64,000 bases of DNA from Clavelina lepadiformis (lineage: Eukaryota; Chordata; Ascidiacea; Aplousobranchia; Clavelinidae). A program made the position numbers and the translations under genes. This document shows, piece after piece, positions 19,990 through 34,500 of the stretch (position 1 is its first letter; each line of letters starts with the position of its first letter). The notes below the pieces were generated by a model, which was given only the letters and a program-made list of their open reading frames with translations, made no database searches and was not told the DNA's origin. Where the stretch lies: the NCBI RefSeq assembly GCF_947623445.1, contig NC_135248.1:14517820-14581819 (forward strand). The letters are read 5' to 3'.

Positions 19990-22900
19990 ATGGCATCGAG
20001 TCAACGAACATACGGGAGAAAGCGCAAAGATCCTGCATCTGAGAAATTTGAAGCTCTTTTTTCAAACCAAAATGGAAAAAAACAGCTGGTTGTTCAAGTT
20101 GCTGAAGTCAAAAGGAGAAAATGTCATACTGTGACTGTTTCCCCAACAAAAAAATTGGACTCTCCAACCAAGCCATCAAAAGCATCAAACGGAATAAGTA
20201 ATGAAAGCTTTTCGTCAACGTTTTCTAAGCAAAGCCCATCAAAATATGTTACTAGGACAAGAGAAACAGCAGCCGAAAAATTTGATGCAATTTTTGGGGA
20301 CAATTCTGCAAAAGAACCTGTTGTAACCATTACGAGTGTGAAACCAAAAGTATTTTCTCTGACCGATACCGACGATGAAGATGAAAAAAGTGTGGAAATA
20401 ACTCGAGACTCATTGAAAAATTCTGGCACAGTTGCTAACGATGTGCAGTCAAAATATGACAAGCTATTCCAGAAGAACGAGAAAAGTGCTTCAGATAAGT
20501 TTGATGCTTTATTTGGAGATGAAGTTGAAGCTAATATCAGCCAGAACTCAACAAAGCAAATCTCTCCACTCAAGTCTCATATTCGCTCATCAGAGAAAAC
20601 AACATACAATGACCCGGACTTTGACAACTTGTTTGGTTTTGCAAACAATAATGAACTTGGTGTTTCTTTAAACAGTAATCCTCTCACTTCAAACAAGGAG
20701 GAAGAACAACATTATTTATCTTCCAAAAGGTCTGTAACAAAGCCAGCTGCGGGCATAACCGGCGCAACAATGAAAACAGTTGATGGGAAAGTGGTTTTAA
20801 ATATTCAAAGGTCGAAGAAAATTGCATCACCTGTTAAAACTGCTTTTATTGAAGCTCCTTGTTTTGATGATTTTGCGTCAAATCAACTAAAACAGAAAGA
20901 AAATTTCCGTTTATCTTCCTGTGGACAGCAAGACTCTGCCAAAGACGATAACTTTGATTGCAGTGTTGACAAAGCTCTAAGGGTTGCCCCAATATCAATC
21001 ATTTCATTAAAGGTTAGTAGTAATGATTTTGATGTAAAACAGTGACTAGCTTAATTATGAAAATGCTTTGGGTAACTTTTTTTTCTGAGTTTTATTAGTT
21101 TGTATTTGGTATTATTTAATATATCCACAAATTTCGGAGAACTTGGTTGGCAAAAGTTTATATTTATTAGACGAACCGCACTGTCAGTGTAGTGCGAAGA
21201 TATGTCAGAATTATGGAAGGGACAAATCAAATCCATGTTCTGTATAATATTTATTAAATTTTTTTTTCTGGTGCAAAATTGCCATTTTGTCATATATATG
21301 TAAGGATTACGTTACTCTTTATTATAAGCAGGGTTGCCATACCGTCCTTATTTCTAAGATTTGTCCTTATTTTAAAGGTCCGTGTCTTAGAAAATATGTT
21401 TGTCCTTTTTTCTAAGAAATGTCCTTATTTTCACTTTCGTCCTTATTTTTAGGGCGGAGGTTCGTATTTTGGGCATTTTGTCACCTTTACGATACCATTT
21501 TGTACCAAAGAGATACCAAAATTATGAACATGCAGATAGTGTCTTGTTTTTTTTTTGTTTTTTTTTTTTGTTTTTAGGAACATTGGTTGCTTTCTCCTGT
21601 TGTACACTGTTTAAGGTGGTATTCGTCTTTCATTTTCTAGTCGTCCTTATTTTTGAGTTGAGACTGATGGCAACCCTGATTATAAGGATTACATTGACGT
21701 TACGATTTTTGTCACATTTTTTCGGCGCACTGAAAGCAAACTTTCCATTAAGGTCTGCAATCTGCTCACACGTTATAATATGACTGTAACGGCACGAAAA
21801 ATATCCAGTTGTTTTTGCAACACTTGTTACAAAATTTGCTTCATGCTGATGCATGAAATGTGCTAATCATCACATATTAACCACAAGTTTGTAACTTCGA
21901 GACCACGCTTTAATAAGGACTACCTGGGTTATATGTCTTTGGGTTAGGAACTTTTTAGACTTTTGACCAAATAGAACTTTTTGTGGAAGTCAGAGGAAGT
22001 AACAAGTTTCCTAATTCACTACTTTTCATTGCTAATTAATAACACTGGTTTGACAAACAAGTTTGTAGTATTCGCAATTCTAGTCATTCAACATGAGTAA
22101 GTTTTTTTTCTCGGCAATATTGCTGCACTTTTTTACCCCAAGGATTGCCAGATAGTGGGTACAGGAAAGAAGCACAAACGACCGTTATCAATTTTTCTCA
22201 AATTACTAATCCAACATCGAAGTTTGCTGGACAATGACCAGCAAACATGTCAAGCTAAATCTATGTATTTAGCAATGAAGTAGCCTCATGTTCCGAGGAT
22301 GGTGGCATGGAAAATTTTTTAAACTCTTTGCAGGTTTTGGGTTGATATATTCCTAGGAGAAAACCAGAGATACGCAGACACTTGCAGTTCTCTGCACTGT
22401 CCCAGTCACCCCCCAATGCATAGCGAAAGCTTCTGTGGGTATCCCCACCACCTAAAGCTCAAGCATGTTCTTTGTTAACCCATGTGAAGAACGACGCGGC
22501 ATGACTGATTTTCTTGGGTGTATCCATGGTTTTCGTTTTTGTCCACTTTTTGTGTGCCGGCAAGAGAAAATTAAATGCTATTTATAACTTTATTTACAAG
22601 GCTTACAGCAAAATGTTGTAGCGAAGTTTGGAAGCTAAACTTTTTGCATTCGCAATGCTAAGGTGGAAATTTTGCGGCAGTGGGCCTGTCGATTGCATTC
22701 ATAATTTCATCGCTTTATCTGCCCCCAGGGTATTCGTTATCTCAAAATTATTTAAAACCCACCTCATGTTAACAAGAAAATATCCATAACCATGGTATCA
22801 CACATGTCAGTAGGTTGCCATGACTGTTAGGTGAAAAATAGGGCTTACAAAATGGTAGTGCCTGGTTTGGACATTGCGAAGTTATTTAATTAGTTTTTTT

Positions 22901-25900
22901 CATTTTCAAGTTAACGAGATTTGCTGTATGTTTATGAATGCTTTTAAATGTAATAGAAATCCGATTCAATGCCACCTCAAAGGAAAAATCCAACTTCAAG
23001 CAAACACAAAGAGATGGCAAAAGGGAAAGTTGAATCTCTGGGAAAGCCGGTAAGATTTTGATGATAAAAGCTTGGTCTACTTCACATGTTTTGTATATCC
23101 ACTTAGTATGACTATGGAATATGGTCATTTTTGGTACGGTCCTTAATGTTGCCGTTATAAAATTCTGTGTTTACTATGACCCGCCAGTCTTCAGATATTA
23201 TGACCACCTTTTGATCACTTTCAATTTTTTATCTCGATCCTTCCATGTCAGTTACGCAGTGTTCCAGTGACAATTGTGCCAAATGATAAACTTAATTTTT
23301 TTGTCATCTTGTGCCTAAATGTTCCCACTTCTGGTCCCAAGGTGGCCATATTAAGTGGAGTCTGTGATGTAATATTTGATCAATGCAATTCAGTTAGTTA
23401 CAAGACCTTTACATTCATGCTGAGAGCATAATAAGTACAGTCAAACAAAATAGAATGAATGTTAAGACCCGAAGGGTAAACTACATGTTCTCCACAGGCA
23501 AGCAACACAAAAGCTTCTTATAATTCAAGGCCATGGTTACCTGACAACGATGACTTCACGAGCAGTCAGGTGAGCAAAATAAACTCTTTTATCTCAGCTG
23601 TAGTGGGCTGTTGTTTATTTTTGCTACTATGGTAGTGCGTATATTGCATTTATGTGTTACAATTCTTTAAAGCGGACATTACCAGCATTATGTGAAACAT
23701 GGGCTTATAAAATCCCAGTACAATTGCTGTATAGAATTGTAAAGTTCTGGGTCATGAAATTTGGACTGTTGTTGTGATATTTAGGAAGTTGAGTTGCAGG
23801 CCGCCTCGTCCCAACCGAGTTCCAGCTCTCAGCAAAGCATCGATTGTGCAACTCCTCAGCTCACCAGGTCTGTGACTTGGCCTTCAAAAATTGGAGACAG
23901 CATGGTGACTTCAATAAAGTGCAAAAAATCAGCAAGAGCGGTTTGTAGACTAATCATAAATTGGATTCTAACACATATCGTACATGTTATATAGGTCACT
24001 GTTGTTTCAATTAAAACCAATGGTTTATAGTGGCTTTGTTTTTTTCTTGTAAGCATAAGGACATACTGTTTTTTCAGGCAGTCAATCTTTGCAGGTGAAT
24101 ATTACTTAATCTTGTTGGTTGTTGTTTTGATAGTACTACACTGTTGTGAAGCACGTTAAAAACTACCAAAACTGCCTTGAGGAAGGGGAGGCAAAAGAAT
24201 TTGAGGATGATGTCGATTATTTGATTGAGGGATTACAATCATCCCAGCCGATTCCTGTTAGGTGGTTATTGAGTGTGTATTATACCTGTACATTGCATCC
24301 TATAAGCTAGCCAGTTTGTCATACATGAAATAGACAATAAAATGTCCATTTCCTGACATTCATTTGTGTTGCAGTTTAAATGCTATTTATAGAATCTGTG
24401 TTTATCCTAAGGTTTGTTTGTTTGATTGCTTCAATTTGTAGTGTTTGCATGTGGATGCATTTAAACACACACACTCATTTTAATTCTTCATAAACTAAGT
24501 TCATTTCGACTTTATATATATTTATTGCAACACTTACAACAACACGAGTTTTATTTAAAACCGTCAAATCTCAATCCCACGATTGTTGGCTGTTGCAGAT
24601 GCCTTTCCTTGACCAATCTAGCAAGCAAGTGCCAGCAGCACGCATTCCGTCTCTACCTCAGGGCACATAACGTATCAGATAAGGTGTTTTCCCGATTACA
24701 AGACGCAAAAGATGACAAGGTGATTGTCATGATACAATATCCATGATTACTTAAACAAACTTCATCACATAGTTTCACTTTTAACCACACTCGTTGTGAA
24801 GCAGTTAAGTTCATGTTTTAGGCGCTCGCTCTGTCAGTGTCAGCACTTTTGTTTATGCTGAGTCGCGATCGACAAATGGAAATAAACAAGTCAACTTTAC
24901 AACTTCTCCTGAAGATCATTGACCCGTTCGGTAAAGACGCTCCAAAGGATAACGGCCCAAACACAACTGGTAATTTTTTCTGTTATTTTTTACTTACATT
25001 GTTAACAATGCTCTTACAAAGCCGTTTGATTCAATTTATCATACTGCTTTGTACAACATCTGATTATTTTGATTAAAGTCTATGATCATACATCTTGGCA
25101 GAACAGTTCAACGTATTCAAAATAAACTCATGTTTTTACAAATGTTACAACACTACCACAGATGCCAGCAAAGAAAATTCATCAAACGGGAAATATCGCT
25201 TCTTCAAGAGCAGAGATGCTGAATCCCAGGCAAGTGACAAGGAGAAAAATAACGAAGTCGTTCTGAGCAAGATCCAGGAAATGGTCGACAGCTGTGGAGA
25301 TCCACTTCTCACCGGGAAGGATGTTTCGGTCAGTACAACGTGTTACACGGAACACTATTATAAATCATAAGTAAACACTTGCAAAAAATGTAAACTTTGC
25401 ACTAAATACACTGCTAGTGCGACGAGGGCTGCAAAGTACACAGTATAGTAGAATTAAGTTATGGACTTTGCTGTTGGATAGGTCACACAGTAAATATTTA
25501 CCAAACGCTAAATCAATTTGTTTGTTCCTTCCCCCGTGTGGATCCTCAATACAAGGCTTTAGTGATCTCGAAAGATAGCATTACACTGTTGTTGGTAATT
25601 ACAGGCTAAGAGGCTTGCTAGTGAGGCATTGCTTCGTTTCACAGCGAGAAAAACGAGCGAATGGTTTCGTGACGAGATACGTTTGAAAGGTGGACTTGAC
25701 CATATAATATCGCAAGGTAATTGCTAGTGAATAGTTTTAATAAGTAATCATTATATCCTATGAGTATGTTTACATGTGTGAAGTGAACTATGCACCGAGA
25801 ACACTGATGTACATGAAGGTATGTTGTGCAGAGTCAATGCAAAGTTTTTAATTCAACTTTCTATTGAGATAAAAAATCACGCTTGCTGAACTTGAAAGTG

Positions 25901-28900
25901 AATGATGTTTAAAGTACAGAAATATATGCAATGCACAATAATAATGCCAAGATATAAAACTTCATCCGTTCATAAGCCAAAATACTAATTATTCCATTTT
26001 GGGTGCACTTCAAAATTCCCATCACTCTGTTATTTTACGTTCACCTATTTCAGTAAAAATCGCAGTCGATAAGCTAGAGCCATTAATCAAGCAAATCTAC
26101 CAAGCCAATGATTTCGTCCCAAATCAAACATTATGTCTGCTGGAACGTCTTCTCAAAGTCCTTGAAAATGCAATCGCTAACTCAGCGAGAAACGCCATGT
26201 ATTTGGTGACTCATCAACACGCACTTCTTCTGAAAAAAATAGCCAGGTATGTGACACGTATTTACCTCTGGTTAGTTGCTGGTAGTTTTTTTATGTTTGC
26301 ATTTAATGTGGATGGTAGTTGCAATGGCCTTTGAATTGTCAACAAAATTACAGCAAGTAATTAACAATGATTGTAATAATCTGTGATTGTATTCATCGAC
26401 GATCACAAAATAAACAACAGGTGAAAGTTTGACAGGTGCATGTTTTTTGCGGGTGGTTTAGGTTAATGTGTCTATGTAAACACTGGTTGGCCCAACATCA
26501 GTGGAGCTCCGAGAAAAGCGAGGAAAATGGTGGTGTACAACAGGACCGGAAACCTTATACTACCATTCACAGTGCCATCCTGCAAATTATCAAGTTACTC
26601 GTCAATATCAGTAACGACAATGGTTAGTGTTTGCTCATGTGGGTTTTAACAGCGTACTAATCTATGTATCAAGTTCATCGGTGTCTATTGCTTACTACAC
26701 TTCGTTAAATGTAAAGTAAATTTTGTGGAAGAGCTCTTTTGTCAATTTAACTTTATGACACGTCGACATTAGCTGTATATGTAAATACTTAGCAATAAAC
26801 GAAAGATTTAATAAAAGTCAGTCAAACCATTGTTGCATATAACCAAGTAAGAAATATGTAAAACAGATATATCGGTGCCATTCAGCAAAAGACACCATCT
26901 GTAATACGTTTTATCAGACCATCATAGTTCTAATTTATCCAGTTCACTTTGATCATCTAGAATGGATCAGCTCAAGGGTCGGAGATCAGGATGGATTACT
27001 TCGGAGTATTGTCGCTTGTGTTCTGTCAACACCTCGTAAACTTCAGCCTTGTCATCAATATGAAATCATCCTTTTGGTGTGTATTTTAACTTGACGTTTG
27101 TGTCACTCTGTTTCATAATTCTGTGATGTGTCATGCAACGAAAATCTATGAGTTGCGTAGTTTTAAACGTTACATTGTTACCTAACAGTGCACTTTAATT
27201 CTTTGGTCAGTTTTTGTTACTGACTTTTACAGGTCATTTGTCATATTTTACGTCGAAACTTTTTCTACAATTTCCAGAGCCTCAGTTTGTTGGTTAATTT
27301 GGTGGAGAGCAGCGCAAAGAACCGGATTGCGCTGATGAAGATGTCTATTGATGGTGGCCTGAACATTTCCGGGGAAGGTGGTAATATCTCCGTCATTAAA
27401 TCTTTGGTGAAGGTAAGACTTTAATATTGAAGGGTTTCTTGTTTTCTCGGCATTTCTAACATAGTCATGTCCGCAGTGCATGTTAAGCACAGAATACTAA
27501 GTGTTTCTGTCGGTCAATATTCAGTGCTCGACAAAAATTGAATAAATGTTTCCCTTCAATAAAAATTCGTTATACAGTCAAAATGACAGTGGCACTAATC
27601 ACACGAAAGCTAATGGAAACATCATTAATGTGGAATGCGTAAAAATAAGTTGCTGATTCACAGCAGCATTGTGCATACAATATGCCAGCTTGTCCATAGC
27701 CAACATATGTTCCATGATGAATGCTGTTGTTTAATTTCTGACTCTTTTTAAGCTTTTCACTGAACGAGAGTTGGCTGCGAGAGACAACGAAGTCCTTGGT
27801 GAGATTGGAGTAAAGAAGGCGGTCCAAGCAAGGAAGGGCAAAGAAGGATTTTCAAGTTCATCAGCAGACTCGCCCTGCAAGTGAGTTCATCAGCGCTGTC
27901 AATGAAAACTCACATCACAGAAAGCTGAGCGACGCATCTTTTAAACTTCTCGAAGAACCTTGTAGCATTTATTGGAGTATTTTAACCGAAATAAGCCACA
28001 ACCAACACGGTGAGATTAAGTAACTTTTAACATTTTTCATCATTTTATGCGTCTTTAGGTCTCAGCCGCACTTAAGAGCGCATGAACACGATGGTCACTG
28101 GGTGGAGACAGAAGACGGGATGGAGTGGGTACCGGCCGACCAATCAGAATCCGACACGCTGATGAGCAGTCAGGAGTCTGTGCGCTCAAGTGTGTCGAAT
28201 AGAAATCCAGAAAACTCTCTCACTGCGGAAGAAAAAACTGAAATGAAACAAAGTAAGCGATTGAAAAATTTTTCAAAAACATGCAAGTCTTAATTTTCTT
28301 GGTAAGTCTTTTATACACTAACGTAGTAATCTTCCCGGTAAAATGCGTGTCGTTTAAGTTATGCCTTTCGTAAGTTTTTTATTTCTATTTAACTTTTAAA
28401 AATTATCGACTTTAATATCGTATACTATCAAAATGCAATCAATACTGCCAGTGTCAATCTCACGACCCAATTTTTTCTCTTAATCAGCTCTGGACAAAGC
28501 AAATGAGCACATGGAGGATTCGATCGTGGCTTCGTACATCGCTCTCGTCCTCGGCTGCCTCATCCATGGTAACCGTGGAAACTCACCCATCATCCGGAGT
28601 CATCTCAGTGAAAATGGATTTGGTTCGATGATAGCGATGCTGAAGAAATTCCTTTCGTTCATGGCGCTCACGGTAGGTTGAAGGCTTGAACATATTTTAC
28701 GTCAAGTACGCCAGCGCTGGTCTGTACAACTCGGTCTAACGCTCTAGCCTCAGTGTTGCTGTAATTACACCAAAGGAGTTAGATCAGAAATGTACGTATA
28801 AGACCAAGACCGTATTTAATTAAATATGGAAAGTATACAAGAACTTATTGCTTTGATTGGATTATTCATTTATTTTTATGGCTATGTTGGGAATCGCCGT

Positions 28901-29171
28901 GTTGATGGAGTTAATCCGATATTAACGTACAAACACGTCATCATAACTTACTTATGATGATGTTTTTCTGTTCTTAGTTGTATTGGTTGAAGTTACTTTC
29001 TTGTTCGCATTAGAGCGAATCCTGATTGGTTAAAACCCTCAAACGACCATAAATTGATTTGATCTTCACTTCCAGGCCGGGATGTCAAGGAAAGGGGAGA
29101 AGACGCTGACGCAGATCATTGAGGACATGGAGGAAGAAGAAAGCAATTTCACCAAAAAACCGCGTTCCTAA
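19990..29171 (+). CDS. WAPL: WAPL cohesin-release factor, 17 coding exons
   Basis: WAPL binds PDS5 and SA/RAD21 in the nucleus and opens the cohesin ring to release it from chromatin. Exons: 19990-21012, 22957-23049, 23498-23569, 23785-23940, 24134-24261, 24599-24719, 24822-24969, 25162-25328, 25605-25716, 26054-26246, 26462-26622, 26961-27076, 27278-27412, 27753-27880, 28059-28252, 28488-28672, 29076-29171. All junctions are GT-AG and phases close, giving 1,075 aa (human about 1,190). The C-terminal helical WAPL domain is clear: YYTVVKHVKNY, RCLSLTNLASKC, RLYLRAHNVSDKVF, ALLFMLSRDRQMEINKSTL, EWISSRVGDQDGLLRSI, SLSLLVNLVESSAKNRIAL, EDSIVASYIALVLGCLIHGN. The N-terminus repeats a KFDxLFG-type motif five times, the last ending in FGF, the motif class used for cohesin/PDS5 contact. 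The acceptor of the 26,462 exon was chosen by phase and is the least certain junction. The end KKPRS-TAA differs from vertebrates. Confidence 0.95.
21329..21678. mobile_element. 350-base hAT MITE in WAPL intron 1
   Basis: The ends CAGGGTTGCCAT and ATGGCAACCCTG are perfect 12-base terminal inverted repeats. They are flanked by an exact 8-base target duplication, ATTATAAG (21,321-21,328 and 21,679-21,686), typical of hAT insertion. The interior is rich in repeated GTCCTTATTT phrases and codes for nothing. Confidence 0.92.
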
Positions 29172-31553
29172 AAGCTCTGATCCTAGCGGTGGCAACGATC
29201 CAAGCATGAATCATGACCGACTCTTCACCAAAGACATTCCATCAAGCTACTGACGTCATATTTATACGGTACCTGACCGCACAGTTATAACCGCAACCGT
29301 ACGATCATGATGGATAATTAATTAATTAATTATCATGCACAGACAGTCACAAAAAAGGGCTCATTTCTCTTTCTGATGTTATGTAATATTTTTCTTTGTT
29401 TTTAGACACTTTTTGATGACGGGTCTTGTATAGCGATAGGTTTCCTTTATTTTCTTCGTTTTTTTGTTTGTTCTCAACAGGCTTATCACTTGTATTGCGT
29501 GTTGCTTTCTTATTTAATTACAGAAACGATCGTTAGCGTTGGATTTGTGTAAATAAATCATAAGCAACCGTAACACGCTTTTCTAAGGCCGGCTTAAACC
29601 ATCAGACCAGACAGTGTGATAATTACGTAGCAAAGCTTCTTCGAGTTAAGTTGCTTAAACCAGTCATCATTTCAAACGAACGATTTATGAAATCCTTATG
29701 CTGCAATAATATTGGCGTTCAGTACAAGTTGTTGTTTTTACAGAAGAAAATTAAAACGGAACTTCCGGTTAGCCTAAAACCTTGCTTTGAAATTGGAACC
29801 GTCCTTAAAGGCACAAAAGGTGTGTTTTGTCGGTCGACCGAAGCCCAAAAGACGACACATGGCGTTAATCTCCTTTCAATTAAGCACTATCTCCATCATT
29901 GAGGGATAAACAGTCCACATATTTCAAATATTTGCTTTAGATTTGAGCAAATTGAGTGAAGAGCTTTCGTGACACGTCTTACCTCCTGCGGTTAAAAGGG
30001 AATTGAAATGCCGCCGCGAATTGTAAATATGAAAGATTTGAAAAGGAATTCAAATATTTTTGCCAGCTTCCCTGAAGTAAGGAGTTATTGTTTCAGTTAA
30101 TATTTTACCGGCATCAAATTAATCAGTTTTGTTGACATTTATTGTCTTAAGAATATAATTTCTCCTACTTTTAAACGCGGCAAGCTCAGGCAGAAACCGT
30201 TCACATTCAAGTATCAGTGAGACCCTTATTTTCAGACTCCTTTTCGAAACGTAAATATTTATTCGACTCCTATCTGGCTTAACTTTTTTATTATTTTAAG
30301 TATGAGCCGGCGTATTGTTGCCGAGTATTACCGTGCCGACTTAATCGGCGACCAACGATGCTGAAGTGACAGGGGGCCGCTCTCTGCTAAAAAGCTTTTG
30401 AATTACACGACAAACTGGAGTAAGGTTGTCATGAAAAAAGCTCTGTAGGTACTTTTAACGTTGAATTCAACATCTTAGAACTGGAATTTTGATGACGTTT
30501 TGTGACGTTATGTTACTTTTTACGCAGAAAAACGCAAGAAAACAGGTTAGGTCGACCAAGAAAAAACGTTAGCCCAGATACGATGAAAGTGTTTAATGGA
30601 ATAAATGCATTTGCAACAAAACTTAGCTTCCAAGGTCGATAAGTTAATTTGTATAAATACGTGGATTGTAAAATAGGAAAGAAGTAATAAAATTGTAGAA
30701 AATAGAAAAGTTTCCTAGACAACACCTATTTCCCTACATACTTTCTAGTTTTTTTTTTATTATAATGTTTGCATATATTATTACACCCTCAAATTTGCCA
30801 AAACTGCCAACTAGACTTTCATTTGAAATTTCTTTTGACACGATACCAACTAAAAGTTGAACAACTTACTCAAGCTTTTGCTTTTCGCAAGTTTCTTCTT
30901 TGTGTGAAAAACGCTACGAACTGAGCTAAAAAGATGGCCATTGTTTTGCAGCCACGACCCTTATGAAATGGTCATTGTTTGCGAAAATTTGACAAACACA
31001 ACTGACCCAAGCGTGGTTTCACCTCTGGGTGTGTCCGGTTTACTCTAAGAAGAAGGTTTTGATGATCGATTGCTGCTATCAGCGTAGCATTTCTTTTAAC
31101 ACTTGACAATAACAAGAACCATGATTGCGTAGAGCAGTGAAGGGGACTAGCTTTTTTAGAAGATTTATTTCAATACTTTAAAATAAATCAATTCACATCT
31201 CAGTGGATTTGTACAAGCTCATTGTCGTACGCAGAAAATTTTTATGGGTGGGTTTTTTCGAGGTCACATTACGTTTATAGTAAGTTTTACAGTTAATAAC
31301 AGTTACAGATATTTTTTACGTGAGATGTTTTATTTGAAAATCTCTCTTGCGTAAGCCAATAAAGAAGTCGCTCGTTTATGATGACATTAGGAAGTGACTT
31401 GACTTTGCGTTAGCGATATCTGTTGCGTCAAATTTATTTCGGCTTCCAAATTTGTCAAGGTTTTCGTGATTTTTAAACTTGCAGCTACATGTTGTTTTAG
31501 CATACCACATGATGTACAAATATTGTCGTTAGGAGGCAGCATTGTTTGTTGAC
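29172..31553. other. Intergenic between WAPL and the channel gene
   Basis: Contains the WAPL 3' UTR (AATAAATCATAAG near 29,551 is a plausible poly(A) signal), an AT palindrome TAATTAATTAATTAATTA near 29,317, and no recognisable exon. The promoter of the channel gene presumably lies just upstream of 31,554. Confidence 0.4.
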
Positions 31554-34500
31554 ATGGCGACCGCAGAATCAACTGAACCTTTAGAAGAAATTCAAAAGGA
31601 TCAAGGTAAGGATACGGCCCAATGAATCTTTTATTTGTTATTTATAACGCGCTCGTGTGCGTATAAAAGAATCTCAGCGTTCCTACTATAGCCTGAAATA
31701 ACTAGTGTTGTGGCACTAATGAGAAAATGAGCGATGCTTTAGCCTAAAATTACCGTGTTCAAGAATCAAGATTGCCATAAAATTTGTGCAAATGCGTGAT
31801 AGTACGAATTTGGAAGTCAGGTTATTTTAAGTAAGAGCAATAGCAGGTGGAGATGCTAAAATATGTATATCCTGATGGAAGGCGTTACAATTCTAGTCGG
31901 CCCAATTTACCAGATAAAAGATATTGTAAGTGAAATATTTAGGCTATTTCATTGTTTAGGCCTATTAGCCTATAATGACTGAATGACATATTACAGTATT
32001 AATCAGTTAATATATCTTTATCTTAATCACGGTATTACTATGCCTTACCCATTTTTTTAACCAAATTCTTTATCCTAAACTTATTAAAGACTTAATTTCA
32101 ACAACCAGCTGTTTGACTTGGTTACATACACGCAGCAGAGGAAAGTGTGACACATGCACGCACGAGGTTCATTAATGTGCACGCCAAACTTTTTTATCTT
32201 CATGCTGGTTTATAATAAAAAAACAAAGAAAAGCTGTTGGTTTGAACGCCAACTTATAGTAAAAGACAAAGAAATGAGCCTTCAGTGCACGCCATCACGC
32301 CAAAATTTGAATCTTTGCACGCACAATTTTTTGTCGAAAAGTGCCATATTTTCCTAACGGGCTTACATGGTGAATTAGTCACATCTAACTTCATAACGTT
32401 CATATCTACTAACAGTGGCCGAAAATGTAAGTGACGAAGGAAGCGAGAATCCCGCTTATGAGACTCAACAAGAGGAAGGAGATTCAGCAAACAAAGATGT
32501 AAGTGGACGTCGTTTGATGTAAACTTGTAATATTTTGAGTTTATTGTTGTTAAAAACTTCAATTTTTCCAAACATATTATGGACCTTGAAATGTTTCTGT
32601 AACAGGTTGTAGGGTTAGGAAGCATTCTGAAGGCGAAACGAGCTGCATCGAAATGGAAAGATCTTCACAGGACACGAAGAGCTGATTACGGTAGCATTTG
32701 TCGTCTTGAACTTTTTTGAGGATATTATAGAATTTGGGAATTAGTGGACAACTATGTAAAAGCTTGGTTACTTAGTTGCAGTGTATTCAGCGAACTGAAT
32801 TGCGAAGTCACTTTCGCAGAATCATTCACTTCCATACTAGACCTGAAATTTGTGCCGAGTTGTCGATATTTAAAACTGTGCTTTTTGTCGCATTTTATTT
32901 TCAAAGTAATTGCATCGAATTTATGAAAAATCTACATATCAAAATGATGATAGAATTTTTGTTTTGTAACCCCACATTTGCTTTGTCTGTTAGATGCCAT
33001 GGCAGATCACTCCAATGCACAGCTTCTTGGATTAGATGACAGCTCCACAGACAGTGAACTGAATTTTGATGAAAAACAGCCCAAAATATGTAAAATTTGT
33101 CATCATTGCGATAAATTTTAGATACTTTATTTTGATTAAATGCAGTATATTTTGATACTTGACTGCATTGCTCTAATCACCATGCAAGTCATCGTTTGAT
33201 TTATTTAAACACAGCAAATGCCAACCAGCAAGCTATGAACAAGAAACTCATTTCCTATTTTGTAAAACTCGCAAAAAACAACCACGCAAATGACGAAGTA
33301 AGAATATATTTTTAGAATTACTGATATTTTTCATTTATTCATATGGCATTGAAAGAATGTCATTAACTCAACTTCGCTTAATGTAAAGTTTCGATGAAGT
33401 ATTTGAAGTAATTTAATGGCGCCACGCAGAAGGTCTCTATCAATTGAATGTATCTGAATGATGATAATGATTGAATGTAAATGAATAAATTTTACAAATT
33501 TTGGTTAAATCAAACATGAAATAATTGTAAAGTGATTTATTCTGCTTAAAGGTAACGAACTCCCACTGCACGCTGTTAATCTCATTTTAGATTTGTTTTC
33601 TTTGCACATTTAAATTGCTGACATTTTTTCAAAATAGATTGACTTAGAATTTGTTGGGGAATTAATTTCAAAAGGAGCTGACATCAATTGTTATGATAAG
33701 CACGGACAAGGAATGCTTCATGAGGTGCAGTTTATTAATATCTTCAAGTTCAAATAAACTTTGCATTATTAAGCTTTTAATAACTGGTGGCATGGTTTTA
33801 AAATATAATCGCCAACTTGTTGATGATTCATTGCTGTTCGAGCCCCTGCTGCGATATGTATGATGATCATTTCTTTGTGGATTTTCTTACAAATGCATTT
33901 TTGATTTGTTTTTTTTTAGTTTCATAATTAATGTCTTGCCCAACAGCATTATAACAGGAATGTAGCGCTATCGAATATGGGAGCTTGGTTGCATTATTAC
34001 CAGTCATACACAATCAAACTGACATTCAAAATCAAAATTTATGTCATTTCAATTAGCGCAGTAATTGAAAAATACAATGCAAGGTAACATTCACGACGTT
34101 TTAATCGTTGCAGGCTGCAAGAGTGTGGCATACTGACATTGTCAAATTCTTACTCGACCATGGAGCAGACATCAGTATTAAAGACAGGTAACTTTCTTGT
34201 AACCAATCGCAAACTTTCTTGACTAATATTATTAATTTCACTTAATTACATATTTTTAGCAAGCAACATGCAATACTGTTATGAAACAGATAAGCGTATT
34301 TTTGATTCGATGATTTGAAATTATAAGTTGTCTATTATCAGGTTTCATCGAACACCCTTGCACGTTGCAGCTGCAGTAGATTACCCAGAAATGGTTGAAC
34401 TCCTCATCGAAAAAGGATGTAAGCACCTTAACATTGCATGAGTATAAATTATGTGTAAAAGTTCTGAACTTAGAAAATTGTCTATAGTCTTTTACCTCAT

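Noticed and set aside
21400-21783. 127-codon hydrophobic open frame in WAPL intron 1
   Set aside because: It is a by-product of the T-rich MITE interior (21,329-21,678) and runs past its end without homology.
32254-32625. 123-codon minus-strand open frame
   Set aside because: It lies across two phased exons of the plus-strand channel gene and has no recognisable features.
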